From: Phytopseudomonas punonensis
GTDB taxonomy: Bacteria; Pseudomonadota; Gammaproteobacteria; Pseudomonadales; Pseudomonadaceae
NCBI RefSeq assembly: GCF_900142655.1
Contig: NZ_FRBQ01000011.1
Coordinates: 62,001-126,000 of the forward strand
Direction: 5' to 3'
Length of the DNA stretch: 64,000 bases
The translations under genes were made by a program, and so were the position numbers. This document shows positions 16,145 through 24,801 of this stretch, one piece after another (positions within the stretch are counted from its first letter, which is position 1; each line of letters starts with the position of its first letter). Below the pieces are notes generated by a model. It was not told the origin of the DNA and did not search any database. It worked only from the letters and a program-made list of their open reading frames with translations.

Positions 16145-17343
16145 GCCTGGGCTCCTTGCAAACGCGCTACGGGCTGCTCACGAACCGGCCAGTTGAGCGC
16201 GGCGGCAAGCACGCTGAGCAGGATGGAAATCTGCCACACCAGATCATAGCTGCCCGTGTGGTCGTAGAGGTAACCGCCGAGCCAGCCGCCAAGGAAAGAG
16301 CCCAACTGGTGAAACAGAAACACGATGCCACCGAGCATCGACAGGTTACGGACGCCGAACATAGTCGCCACGGTCCCATTGGTCAGCGGCACCGTAGACA
16401 ACCACAGCAGCCCCATGGCGATACCAAAGGCGTAGGCCGTCCATACGCTCAGCGGCACCGTAATGAACAGCGTGATGACCACGCCGCGCGCCAGATACAA
16501 GGCGCTGAGCAAGCGCGGCTTGGAACGCCGCCCGCCCAACCAGCCTGCGATGTACGTGCCGAACACGTTGAACAAGCCCACCAGCGCCAACACCGTAGTG
16601 CCGACGATGGCTGGCAGATGCTGGTCGACCAGGTAAGCAGGCAGGTGCACGCCAATGAATACCACCTGAAAGCCGCAAACGAAAAAACCTAAGGCCAGCA
16701 GCCAGAAGCCGGAGTGGCTGCACGCCTCACGCAACGCTTCAGCCAAGGTCTGCTGAGGGCCGTGGGAGACTTGCGGCCGATCCTTGACCATCACGGCGAG
16801 CGGCACGATCAGCGCGACCATCATGCCCAGCGCGATCAATGCGGCCGACCAGCCCAGCCAACCAATCAACCCCAGCGTACCCGGCAACATGGCGAACTGG
16901 CCGAAAGAGCCTGCAGCGGCGGCGATGCCCATGGCCATACTGCGTTTCTCCGGCGGCACCGCACGACCGACGACGCCGAGAATTACCGAGAACGAAGTGC
17001 CGGACAGGCCGATACCAATCAGCAGCCCGGCGCTCAGCGACAGTGACAACGGCGAGTCCGCGAGCCCCATCAGCACCAGCCCGGCTGCATAAAGCACACC
17101 ACCGACGATGATCGCCCGCTGCGCGCCGAAGCGATCAGCCAGCGCACCGGTAAATGGCTGTGCAATGCCCCAGATCAAGTTCTGCAAGGCGATGGCGAAG
17201 GCGAACACACCGCGCCCCCAGCCGAAATCCGCGCTCATCGGCGACAGGAACAGACCAAATCCGTGGCGAGTGCCGAGAGACAAGGCAAGGATCAACGACG
17301 CCCCCACCATCAAACAGATACCCGTGCGCTGTAGCGAGCTCAT
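16141..17343 (-). CDS. major facilitator superfamily transporter
   Basis: A 400-residue inner-membrane protein with about twelve hydrophobic segments in two halves. The first half contains the MFS loop-2-3 signature in GALADRFGAQRAI (about 60-72). Segments such as SLSAGLLIGIGLSGTSFSVILG suggest an oxalate/formate or monocarboxylate-type MFS branch, but the substrate is not assignable. It lies 55 bases downstream of a MarR-type regulator and overlaps the next small ORF by four bases, so expression is probably controlled by that regulator. Confidence 0.87.
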   Translation of the reverse strand: MSSLQRTGICLMVGASLILALSLGTRHGFGLFLSPMSADFGWGRGVFAFAIALQNLIWGIAQPFTGALADRFGAQRAIIVGGVLYAAGLVLMGLADSPLSLSLSAGLLIGIGLSGTSFSVILGVVGRAVPPEKRSMAMGIAAAAGSFGQFAMLPGTLGLIGWLGWSAALIALGMMVALIVPLAVMVKDRPQVSHGPQQTLAEALREACSHSGFWLLALGFFVCGFQVVFIGVHLPAYLVDQHLPAIVGTTVLALVGLFNVFGTYIAGWLGGRRSKPRLLSALYLARGVVITLFITVPLSVWTAYAFGIAMGLLWLSTVPLTNGTVATMFGVRNLSMLGGIVFLFHQLGSFLGGWLGGYLYDHTGSYDLVWQISILLSVLAAALNWPVREQPVARLQGAQA

Positions 17344-17398
17344 TGCATGTCCTTTTTGTTATCAAATCCAACACGGGTAGAAATGGTGATTAACGCCC

Positions 17399-17809
17399 TT
17401 ATGGTCGATCCAGGCTGGCAAGCAACTCATCCAGCGCTTGCAGATGATGGGTTTGCACGCGCTGCTTCAGTTGCACCTGCACGCCCTGCCAGGCGTCAAG
17501 TGCGTCGCTAACAAGCTGCTCTCCGGCCTCAGTCATCGCCACCAGACGGTTACGCTGATCGGCGCCATCTTGCAGCATCACAAGATTACGCCCCTCCAAC
17601 ACCCGAAGATTTCGCCCAAGCGTACTGCGCTCCAGGCCCATGGCTTGCGCCAGATCAGTGATGCTTGGCTGATTGAGACGCTGCAGGTGCCTGAGCAAAG
17701 AATACTGGGCAACGTTGAGCCCGACACCACTCAGCGCGTCGTCATAAAGCTTGCTGACGCCACGACTGGCACGACGCAAGCGAGTGCAGAGGCATTCGGT
17801 AGGTAACAT
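17399..17809 (-). CDS. MarR-family transcriptional regulator
   Basis: A 136-residue winged-helix regulator. The recognition helix region is SITDLAQAMGLERSTLGRNLRVLE (about 49-72), followed by the wing with the conserved D-x-R (GADQRNRLVAMTEAG). Two cysteines near the N-terminus (C6, C8 in TECLCTRL) occupy the place where OhrR-type MarR proteins sense peroxide. Together with the peroxidase gene in the same unit, this hints at redox control, though that is inference. There is no clear ribosome site before the ATG. A GGTATATACC palindrome lies 9 bases upstream. Confidence 0.85.
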   Translation of the reverse strand: MLPTECLCTRLRRASRGVSKLYDDALSGVGLNVAQYSLLRHLQRLNQPSITDLAQAMGLERSTLGRNLRVLEGRNLVMLQDGADQRNRLVAMTEAGEQLVSDALDAWQGVQVQLKQRVQTHHLQALDELLASLDRP

Positions 17810-17817
17810 GGGATATA

Positions 17818-17827
17818 GGTATATACC
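17818..17827. promoter_or_regulatory. palindrome GGTATATACC, candidate MarR operator
   Basis: A perfect 10-base palindrome, 9 bases before the MarR-type start codon and within the 86-base gap after the cob operon. TATA-rich half-sites of this type are common MarR targets. It may also contain the -10 element of a near-leaderless promoter. Confidence 0.5.
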
Positions 17828-17895
17828 CGCAATTCAACGCGCACAACCGCAAATCCAGCACATGAGCGAAACATTGGAGATATACGCAACCGCAG

Positions 17896-18624
17896 TTAGG
17901 CGATTTGCACAGCCAAAGCCAGCAACACAGCACACTCCAGAACTTCCAGCAGCGCACCGGCGGTATCGCCCGTGGTGCCACCCAGGCGCTGCGTCATCAT
18001 GCGACGTGCCCAGAAGAAAACGGCTACGGCCGCCAGCATCGCCCAGATGCCACCGAGTAGCAGACACACCAGCGCCGTAACGGCGGATACAGCGATGCCG
18101 GTAGACCTCGGCAAATGGCCGGCCAGTGCCTCACCGAGGCCGCCAGCACGGACATAGGGCGTGCTGAGAAACAAGGCCAGCAGTGCGCCACGGCCAAGCA
18201 CCGGCGCCAGCAGGAGCATGAGGTGACCACCCTGCTCCAGTAGCGCAAGTAGCGCGGCGAACTTGAGCAGCAGCAGCAATACCAACACCACCACGGCGAT
18301 TGGTCCGCTGCGCGGATCCTTCATGATCGCCAGGGTGCGCTCGCGATCGCCGAAACCACCCATCCAGGCATCGGCGCTGTCTGCCAGGCCGTCCAGGTGC
18401 AGTGCGCCCGTCAAGGCAACCCACAGGCTCAGCAGCAAGGCTGCCTGCAAAGCGATGGGTGCAGCCTCGATTAGGTGCGCGGCGCCTATCAACAATCCGC
18501 CGATCAAGGCGCCCACCAGCGGGTACCAGAGCAACGAGCGGCCCGTCTGCTCTGGCGTGGGCATACCTGAAAGGCGCACAGGCAAACGGGTGAGAAACTG
18601 CAGAGCGATCCAGAATGGCGTCAT
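17896..18624 (-). CDS. cobS: adenosylcobinamide-GDP ribazoletransferase (cobalamin synthase)
   Basis: A 242-residue integral membrane protein that joins adenosylcobinamide-GDP to alpha-ribazole (phosphate), the last assembly step. Family motifs are FLTRLPV near the start, HLDGLADSADAWMGG (about 77-91) with the catalytic acidic residues, and KDPRSGPIAV (about 102-111). Several membrane helices follow. Its ATG overlaps the phosphatase stop by four bases, and it is the last gene of the ten-gene cob operon. In Pseudomonas nomenclature it is cobV. Confidence 0.94.
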   Translation of the reverse strand: MTPFWIALQFLTRLPVRLSGMPTPEQTGRSLLWYPLVGALIGGLLIGAAHLIEAAPIALQAALLLSLWVALTGALHLDGLADSADAWMGGFGDRERTLAIMKDPRSGPIAVVVLVLLLLLKFAALLALLEQGGHLMLLLAPVLGRGALLALFLSTPYVRAGGLGEALAGHLPRSTGIAVSAVTALVCLLLGGIWAMLAAVAVFFWARRMMTQRLGGTTGDTAGALLEVLECAVLLALAVQIA

Positions 18625-19187
18625 GAGAGCTCCCGCAGGCTGTGCTCGTCGACCTGCAGGTGCACACGCTGGCCGTGAACAACACTGACCTGCAGCAGTT
18701 GCTCGCGAGGCAAACCGCGTGCTCTGGCCAGCAACAAGCGCATCACCCCGCCATGGGTGACCACCAGCAACTGCTGAGCGGGATACTCGGTCTGCAAGCG
18801 CTGCAGTGCATCGAGCACCCGAGCTTCAAAGGTCAACAGCGGCTCGCCGCCTGGTGGCGTGAAGGTATAAGGATCGGCCCAGAAACGACCGAGATCATCG
18901 GCGTCGGTTTCCATTAACTGGGCGGCGCTGCGCCCTTCCCAGTCGCCAAAGTGCAATTCCTGCAGGCCAGCTTCGAACTGCAGTGGCAACTCGCGGGCCG
19001 TGGCCAGTTCCTCGGCAAACCGCGCACAGCGCTGCAGGGGCGAGCTGATCACGGCGTTCCAGCTTTCATCGGCGTGTACCGCACCGCGCAACTGCGCCCA
19101 GCCTGCCTCAGTCAGTGCGTCGTCGAGGCTGCCGCGCAGGCCGCCGCCCTGCTCAGTTTCGCCGTGACGCAACAGATGCAGAATCAC
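18621..19187 (-). CDS. cobC: alpha-ribazole phosphatase-like histidine phosphatase
   Basis: A 188-residue histidine phosphatase-superfamily protein with R7-H8-G9-E10 as the phosphohistidine site and a second catalytic His in THGGVMR (about 144-150). Position in the operon between cobT and cobS predicts removal of the 5'-phosphate from alpha-ribazole phosphate or cobalamin phosphate. It overlaps both neighbours by four bases. Confidence 0.88.
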   Translation of the reverse strand: MILHLLRHGETEQGGGLRGSLDDALTEAGWAQLRGAVHADESWNAVISSPLQRCARFAEELATARELPLQFEAGLQELHFGDWEGRSAAQLMETDADDLGRFWADPYTFTPPGGEPLLTFEARVLDALQRLQTEYPAQQLLVVTHGGVMRLLLARARGLPREQLLQVSVVHGQRVHLQVDEHSLRELS

Positions 19188-20239
19188 GCCGGACGATCCG
19201 CTACCGAAGCCTCGGCGAAGGTGGCCATGCCGTTGTGCAACGCACAGGCAAGGCGCAGCATCGGCACTACCAGCGCAGCACCACTACCCTCGCCCAGGCG
19301 CAGGCCCAGGCTAACGATCGGCGTCGCCTGCAGCGCTGCGAGCAGGCGCTGATGGCCTGGCTCGGCGCTCTGGTGGGAAAACAGCAGCCAGTCGCGACAC
19401 GCCGGGTTCAAACGTACTGCCAGCAAGGCGGCGACGCTACAGATGAAGCCATCGACCAGCGCCACCACACCCTGTTGCGCACAAGCCAAATATGCTCCGG
19501 TCAGCGCACCGATTTCAAAACCGCCCAGGCAGCGCAGCGCCTCCATTGGCTCATCGGCAGCACCGCGATGCAGTACCAGTGCCGTCTCGATCACTTGCGT
19601 CTTGTGCGCCACACCAGCAGCAGCCAGCCCAGTGCCCGGCCCGACCAGTTCACTCACCGGACAGTCCAGCAGCAGGCAAGCCAACGCGGTGGCCGCCGTG
19701 GTATTGCCGATACCCATTTCGCCGCCGATGAACAGCTCATGCTGCTGCTCGGCGGCCCGGATCACGCTATCGCGCCCGGCCTGCATTGCGATCAACGCCT
19801 GTGCCGGCGTCATCGCCGCTTCACGCATCAGGTTTGCGGTGCCCGCACCAACCTGCAGATGGCGTACACCCGGTAACGGCTCCAGCGGCTCGGCGGTCCC
19901 GAGGTCGGTCACTTCCAGCGCAGCATCAAGCTGGCGAGCCAGCACGCTGATTGCGGCACCACCGCCAACGAAGTTACGCAGCATCTGCCCCGTTACCGCC
20001 TGCGGATACGCCGAGACGCCCTCGGCCACTACGCCGTGATCGCCAGCGAAAATGGCGATCCACACCTTGTCGACCAGCGGCCGCTCGCGGCCCTGCAGCG
20101 CAGCTAGGTGAACGGCCAGGCGCTCCAGTTCGCCAAGCGAGCCAGCCGGTTTGGTGAGTTGCGCCTGACGTGCCGCCGCCTTGTCGCGCGCAACCGAATC
20201 CAGAGGCTGCGTGGGGTTGAGCCACCAGTCGAGTGTCAT
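19184..20239 (-). CDS. cobT: nicotinate-nucleotide-dimethylbenzimidazole phosphoribosyltransferase
   Basis: A 351-residue enzyme that activates DMB to alpha-ribazole phosphate. Motifs include the N-terminal PAGSLGELE (about 31-39), FAGDHGVV (about 64-71) and GGEMGIGNTTAA (about 171-182), with the catalytic Glu near the C-terminus in RLGEGSGAAL. It overlaps cobU and the phosphatase by four bases each. In Pseudomonas nomenclature it is cobU. Confidence 0.95.
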   Translation of the reverse strand: MTLDWWLNPTQPLDSVARDKAAARQAQLTKPAGSLGELERLAVHLAALQGRERPLVDKVWIAIFAGDHGVVAEGVSAYPQAVTGQMLRNFVGGGAAISVLARQLDAALEVTDLGTAEPLEPLPGVRHLQVGAGTANLMREAAMTPAQALIAMQAGRDSVIRAAEQQHELFIGGEMGIGNTTAATALACLLLDCPVSELVGPGTGLAAAGVAHKTQVIETALVLHRGAADEPMEALRCLGGFEIGALTGAYLACAQQGVVALVDGFICSVAALLAVRLNPACRDWLLFSHQSAEPGHQRLLAALQATPIVSLGLRLGEGSGAALVVPMLRLACALHNGMATFAEASVADRPA

Positions 20240-20757
20240 AACGGGTCTCCCTTGAGAATCATCGGCAAGCCGGCAACGGTGAACACGACGCGCTGGCAGC
20301 GCTCGGCGATGGCCTGATGCAGCAGGCCGGCTTCGTCGACATAGCGGCGAGTCAGCTCGCCCATCGGCACCACGCCAAGGCCGGTTTCATTGCTGACCAG
20401 AATCAGCCGGCCAGGCAGCGCTGGCAAAAGGCTCAGCAACGCGTCGCACTCTTGATTCAGGCGGGCACCATCGTCGAGCATTAACAAGTTGGTGAGCCAC
20501 AGCGTCAGGCAGTCGACCAGCAGGCAACGGTCTTGCGCCGCCTGCTCTTCGAGCACCCGAGCCAGCTCCAGCGGCTCTTCAATCAACCCCCAACGCTGCG
20601 GGCGCCGTTCGCGGTGCTGGCGGATACGGCTGCTCATTTCACCGTCGAGCGGCTGGCTGGTAGCGACATAAGTCACCTGCAAGGCCGACTCCGTCGCCAG
20701 ACGTTCGGCGAGGCGACTCTTACCGGAGCGTGCACCACCGAGAATCAGTTCGTGCAT
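20236..20757 (-). CDS. cobU: adenosylcobinamide kinase / adenosylcobinamide-phosphate guanylyltransferase
   Basis: A 173-residue bifunctional enzyme. The P-loop GGARSGKS is at 7-14. The later segments TYVATSQPLDGEMSSRI and HRERRPQRWGLIEEP (about 48-62) carry the guanylylation His in the family pattern, and LVDCLTLWLTNLL (about 97-109) follows. It phosphorylates and then GMP-activates adenosylcobinamide. The ATG follows the cobQ stop directly (TAAATG). In Pseudomonas nomenclature it is cobP. Confidence 0.94.
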   Translation of the reverse strand: MHELILGGARSGKSRLAERLATESALQVTYVATSQPLDGEMSSRIRQHRERRPQRWGLIEEPLELARVLEEQAAQDRCLLVDCLTLWLTNLLMLDDGARLNQECDALLSLLPALPGRLILVSNETGLGVVPMGELTRRYVDEAGLLHQAIAERCQRVVFTVAGLPMILKGDPL

Positions 20758-22248
20758 TTATTTCGCCTCCGCAGCATCTGGCAGACCGCATAGCGCTCGC
20801 AGCGCAGCCTGGTCCAGATGGGCCTCGACCAGATCGGCCAGGCGCTCGATATCGCGCTCGCGCAAGGCGTGATAATCCACCGCCTGCACATCCTGCAGCC
20901 CGGCCCAACGCAGCAGCGCCGAGCATGCAGCCGAAGACTCGAACAAGCCGTGCAGGTAAGTGCCCATCACCTGGCCATCGGCGCTCAACGCACCGTCGGG
21001 ACGGCCGTCATCGAGCTGAACCGCGGCGCGTTGCAAGTCGGCGCCAGAAGTCACTCCAGCATGAATTTCATAACCGCTGATTGGCGCGTCTTCCAGGCAC
21101 AGCCGGCCGCTGACGTTGCGCAGCTGTTTGTGCGGCTCCAGCACGGTATCGATTTGCAGCAGGCCAAAGCCTTCGCTGCTGCCCGCAGGTCCTTCCAGCC
21201 CATCCGGGTCCTCGACACGACGCCCGAGCATCTGCAGCCCGCCGCAGATACCCAAGAGCTTGCCGCCATAACGCAGGTGCCGATCGATGGCAGCGGCCCA
21301 GCCCGCGCTGCGCAGGAAAGCCAGATCCGCACGTACACTTTTTGAGCCGGGCAGGATGATCAGGTCGGCTGGCGGAATCACTTCGCCAGGCCCGACGAAG
21401 GTCAGCTCAACCTGCGGATGCAGGCGCAGCGGGTCGAAGTCGGTGTGATTGCTGATCCGCGGCAGCACCGGCACCACCACCTTGAGTACCTGTTCGGTCT
21501 TGCTCACCTGGCGCCGGTCGATGGCGTCTTCGGCCTCTAGGTGGAAATCCATCAGGTACGGCAGCACGCCGAGCACCGGCTTGCCGGTACGCTGTTCGAG
21601 CCAATCCAGGCCCGGTTGCAGCAAGGCGATATCGCCGCGAAAACGGTTGATCACGAAACCTTTGAGCCGCGCCTGCTCGCTTGGCGACAGCAGCTCCAGG
21701 GTGCCGACCAGATGGGCGAACACGCCGCCCTTGTCGATATCGGCGACCAGAATCACCGGGCAATCGACCGCCTCGGCGAAGCCCATATTGGCGATGTCAT
21801 TGGCGCGCAGGTTGATCTCGGCGGGCGAGCCAGCGCCCTCGACCATGACCACCTGGTGTGCATCCCGCAAACGCTTGTGGGAAGCCAGCACCGCCTCACG
21901 GGCGACCTGTTTGTAGTCGTGATAGGCCACCGCATTCATGTTGCCGATGGCCTGGCCGTGGATGATCACCTGGGCACCGGTGTCGCTGTTGGGCTTGAGC
22001 AACACCGGGTTCATATCGGTATGCGCAGGCAGGCCGCACGCCTGGGCCTGCACTGCCTGAGCGCGGCCGATCTCGCCACCATCGGCGGTTACCGCGCTGT
22101 TGAGCGCCATGTTCTGCGGCTTGAACGGCACCACGCTGACGCCCTGGCGGCGCAGCCAGCGGCACAGTGCAGTAACCAGCGTGCTCTTGCCGGCATCGGA
22201 GGTGGTGCCTTGCACCATCAGCGTGGCACTGGATTCACAACGGCTCAT
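20758..22248 (-). CDS. cobQ: cobyric acid synthase
   Basis: A 496-residue glutamine-dependent amidotransferase that amidates the b, d, e and g carboxylates of the adenosylated diamide. The N-terminal dethiobiotin-synthetase-like domain has the P-loop VQGTTSDAGKST (about 12-23). The C-terminal type I glutaminase domain carries the nucleophile Cys in LGICGGLQML and the His in YEIHAG. The start at 22248 has GAGGAGG upstream; a 16-residue longer reading is less likely. It overlaps the preceding decarboxylase stop by four bases. Confidence 0.95.
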   Translation of the reverse strand: MSRCESSATLMVQGTTSDAGKSTLVTALCRWLRRQGVSVVPFKPQNMALNSAVTADGGEIGRAQAVQAQACGLPAHTDMNPVLLKPNSDTGAQVIIHGQAIGNMNAVAYHDYKQVAREAVLASHKRLRDAHQVVMVEGAGSPAEINLRANDIANMGFAEAVDCPVILVADIDKGGVFAHLVGTLELLSPSEQARLKGFVINRFRGDIALLQPGLDWLEQRTGKPVLGVLPYLMDFHLEAEDAIDRRQVSKTEQVLKVVVPVLPRISNHTDFDPLRLHPQVELTFVGPGEVIPPADLIILPGSKSVRADLAFLRSAGWAAAIDRHLRYGGKLLGICGGLQMLGRRVEDPDGLEGPAGSSEGFGLLQIDTVLEPHKQLRNVSGRLCLEDAPISGYEIHAGVTSGADLQRAAVQLDDGRPDGALSADGQVMGTYLHGLFESSAACSALLRWAGLQDVQAVDYHALRERDIERLADLVEAHLDQAALRALCGLPDAAEAK

Positions 22249-23237
22249 CGTGCCTCCTCGGCGAACACCTTCAATGAACGCTGCAGGCGCTGCCAACCTG
22301 CTTCGTCTGGCGGCAAACCAAAACGGATGCTTGCCGGCCGCTCGAACAGCCGGGTGAAAATACCGTTGCAGGACAGAAATTCATGCAGCAGCGCGGCATG
22401 CTCGCTGGCGATCCACTGGAACATCGCACAGCCGCCAGTAGGCGCCAGGTCATGTTCACGCAGCAGATTGGCCAGGCGCTGACCATCATGGATAAGCCGC
22501 TTACGCTGGGCATTCTGCCCGGCCCGATCGATAAGCATCTGAGTAGCCAGCCAGCGCGTCGGGCCGCTGATCGTCCACGGCCCAAGCATCTCTTCGAGTT
22601 CATCGAGCAGCGCGCCATTGGCCAACACGAAGCCCAGGCGCGCGCCTGCCATGCCAAAGAACTTGCCAAACGAGCGCAGCACGATCAGCCCGGGTAAATG
22701 GGCGTGAGCCCCCAAGCTCTGCTCCGGCGAGCAGTCGATAAAGGCTTCATCGACGATTAGCCAGCCGCCACGCTGGGCCAGCCGCGCATGCCAGGCGTAC
22801 AGCTGCTCGGGCGAAAAACGTCGGCCAGTGGGGTTGTTGGGATTAACCAGCAGCAATACGTCGAGCCGCTCCAGCGCGCGGTTGACGCCTGCCTCGCTGA
22901 TTTCCAGCACGCGGTGCCCTTCTCGCTGCCAGGCTGCAGCGTGCTCCGCGTAAGCCGGCGAGACGATGCCAACTCGTGCCTCGGTGCGCAGGCGAGGCAA
23001 GCACTGGATAGCAGCCTGGGAGCCCGCCACCGGCAACAGCCGCGCGGCGCCATAGTAGTCGCATGCTGCCGCTTCAAGACCATCATCGAGCTCCGGCAGG
23101 CGGTTCCACACCTGCTCCGGGATCGCCGGCAGCGCCAATCCGTAGGGCGCCACGCCAGTCGAGAGGTCCAGCCATTCGCCCAGGGGAATGCCGTACTGCA
23201 GTGCCGCTCGGCGTAAGCGCCCGCCATGCTCAAGCAA
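22245..23237 (-). CDS. cobC: threonine-phosphate decarboxylase (PLP), aminopropanol phosphate supply
   Basis: A 330-residue fold-type I PLP enzyme that decarboxylates L-threonine-O-3-phosphate to the aminopropanol phosphate used for cobinamide. The Schiff-base lysine is K192 in RSFGKFFGMAG, with NPNNPTG at 132-138 and D163 in VDEAF. The start is TTG at 23237, with GGAGG six bases upstream, giving the family N-terminus LEHGGRLRRA. Earlier in-frame codons would add a Cys/Trp-rich stretch. It overlaps cbiB by eight bases. In enteric nomenclature this is CobD; Pseudomonas calls it cobC. Confidence 0.92.
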   Translation of the reverse strand: MLEHGGRLRRAALQYGIPLGEWLDLSTGVAPYGLALPAIPEQVWNRLPELDDGLEAAACDYYGAARLLPVAGSQAAIQCLPRLRTEARVGIVSPAYAEHAAAWQREGHRVLEISEAGVNRALERLDVLLLVNPNNPTGRRFSPEQLYAWHARLAQRGGWLIVDEAFIDCSPEQSLGAHAHLPGLIVLRSFGKFFGMAGARLGFVLANGALLDELEEMLGPWTISGPTRWLATQMLIDRAGQNAQRKRLIHDGQRLANLLREHDLAPTGGCAMFQWIASEHAALLHEFLSCNGIFTRLFERPASIRFGLPPDEAGWQRLQRSLKVFAEEAR

Positions 23238-24138
23238 CGCACACCTCCACGACCAGCAACACCAACAGCCAGAGCAGCACGCCACCCCAGACCAGATTCA
23301 TCGCCCGTTCGATATCACGGGCATGGGGCTGCGGCCCCTCACCCAGTTCAGGACGCTGGTGTAGCTCACCGTGATAAATAGCCGCACCGCCCAAGCTCAC
23401 ACCAAGCGCACCCGCGCCCGCGGCCATCACCGGGCCGGCGTTGGGGCTGTCCCATTGCGGCGCCTGGCGTTGCCAGCAGCGTATTGCCGTGGTGGTGCGC
23501 CCCAGCAAGGCATAGGTCACCGCGACGAGGCGCGCCGGCACGTAGTTGAGCAAATCGTCGATCTTCGCAGCGGCCCAGCCGAAACGCTCGAAGCGCTCGT
23601 TGCGATAGCCCCACATGGCATCCAGGGTGTTGCTCAGCCGATACAGCACGACTCCCGGTGCGCCGGCGACGAGAAACCAGAACAGCGCGGCGAACACCGC
23701 GTCACTGCCGTTCTCCAGCACCGACTCGGTGCCGGCACGCGCTACGCCAGTGGCGTCCAGATCTTCCGTACGGCGGCTAACCACATAACCGACGCGCTGG
23801 CGCGCCAAGGGCAAATCGCCAAGGCGCAGCGCCTGAGCGACCGGATGGGCATGTTGATCGAGGCTGCGCAGGCCAAGGGCCGCATACAGCGCGATGATCT
23901 GCACCAGCCAACCGATCCAGGGCAACTGCACCAACAGCACGGTGAGCAGGGTGAGCGGCAAGACAGCAAGGCACCATGCGCTGACCCCGTGGCTACGCCA
24001 ACCCGCACCGGACGGATTGAAACGCTGTTCGAGGCGGTTGGCCAACTTGCCGAAGCCCACCAGCGGGTGCCAGCGCTTCGGTTCACCGAGCGCGGCATCC
24101 AGCACCACGCCAGCGATTGCGCTGAGGATCAGGCTCAT
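23230..24138 (-). CDS. cbiB: adenosylcobinamide-phosphate synthase
   Basis: A 302-residue membrane protein of the CbiB/CobD family that attaches aminopropanol phosphate to adenosylcobyric acid. It has GEPKRWHPLVGFG (about 18-30), several hydrophobic helices, VSRRTEDLDATGVARAGTES (about 119-138) and the SVLENGSDAVFAA block (about 138-150). It begins 12 bases after the bluB stop, one of the few non-overlapping junctions in the operon. In Pseudomonas nomenclature it is cobD. Confidence 0.94.
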   Translation of the reverse strand: MSLILSAIAGVVLDAALGEPKRWHPLVGFGKLANRLEQRFNPSGAGWRSHGVSAWCLAVLPLTLLTVLLVQLPWIGWLVQIIALYAALGLRSLDQHAHPVAQALRLGDLPLARQRVGYVVSRRTEDLDATGVARAGTESVLENGSDAVFAALFWFLVAGAPGVVLYRLSNTLDAMWGYRNERFERFGWAAAKIDDLLNYVPARLVAVTYALLGRTTTAIRCWQRQAPQWDSPNAGPVMAAGAGALGVSLGGAAIYHGELHQRPELGEGPQPHARDIERAMNLVWGGVLLWLLVLLVVEVCVA

Positions 24139-24150
24139 CGAGGTGTCCCG

Positions 24151-24801
24151 TTATTCATGGTTGCCCCAACGATCCTGAAACAACAGTTCACTCAGCGGCC
24201 GAACCTGCGCCCAGCCCTCCTGAACCAGCATCGGCGCCGGGTAGAACGCCGGCACCGGCCCCAGGCACAACACCGCCACAGGTTTGCTGCCAGGCGGCAT
24301 ACCCAACAAATCGGCCAGCGCCGCAGGATCGAACAACGATACCCAGCCCATGCCCAGCCCTTCGGCGCGGGCCGCCAGCCACAGGTTCTGAATGGCGCAG
24401 GACAGCGACGCCATGTCCATTTCCGGCAGCGTACGGCGGCCGAACACATAGGCTTCGCGACCTTCCATCAGCGCCGCCACCAGCACCTCGGCGCAATCGC
24501 GAACACCTTCGACCTTCAGGCGCATGAACTCGTCCGAGCGCTCACCGAGCGCCTCGGCGGTCAGCTGACGCTCACGCTCGACTAATTGGTAAATATCCTC
24601 CCGCAGCGCTGGCTGAGTGATGCGGATAAATCGCCAAGGCTGCATCAGCCCAACGCTAGGCGCCTGATGCGCGGCCTCGAGGAGCTTGGCGAGCAGCTCA
24701 GGGGCAATTTCGCCGCCGCTGAAATGGCGCATATCGCGGCGCTCGGCGATGGCTCGATAGACCGCCACACGCTCTTCGGCGCTGAACGCGTGCTCACTCA
24801 T
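24151..24801 (-). CDS. bluB: 5,6-dimethylbenzimidazole synthase
   Basis: A 216-residue nitroreductase-fold flavoenzyme that breaks down FMN with oxygen to make the lower ligand DMB. Diagnostic segments are the N-terminal YRAIAERRDMRHF, HQAPSVGLMQPWRFI (about 46-60) and LAARAEGLGMGWVSLFDP (about 148-165). Presence of BluB shows aerobic DMB synthesis. Its ATG overlaps the cobB stop by four bases. Confidence 0.93.
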   Translation of the reverse strand: MSEHAFSAEERVAVYRAIAERRDMRHFSGGEIAPELLAKLLEAAHQAPSVGLMQPWRFIRITQPALREDIYQLVERERQLTAEALGERSDEFMRLKVEGVRDCAEVLVAALMEGREAYVFGRRTLPEMDMASLSCAIQNLWLAARAEGLGMGWVSLFDPAALADLLGMPPGSKPVAVLCLGPVPAFYPAPMLVQEGWAQVRPLSELLFQDRWGNHE

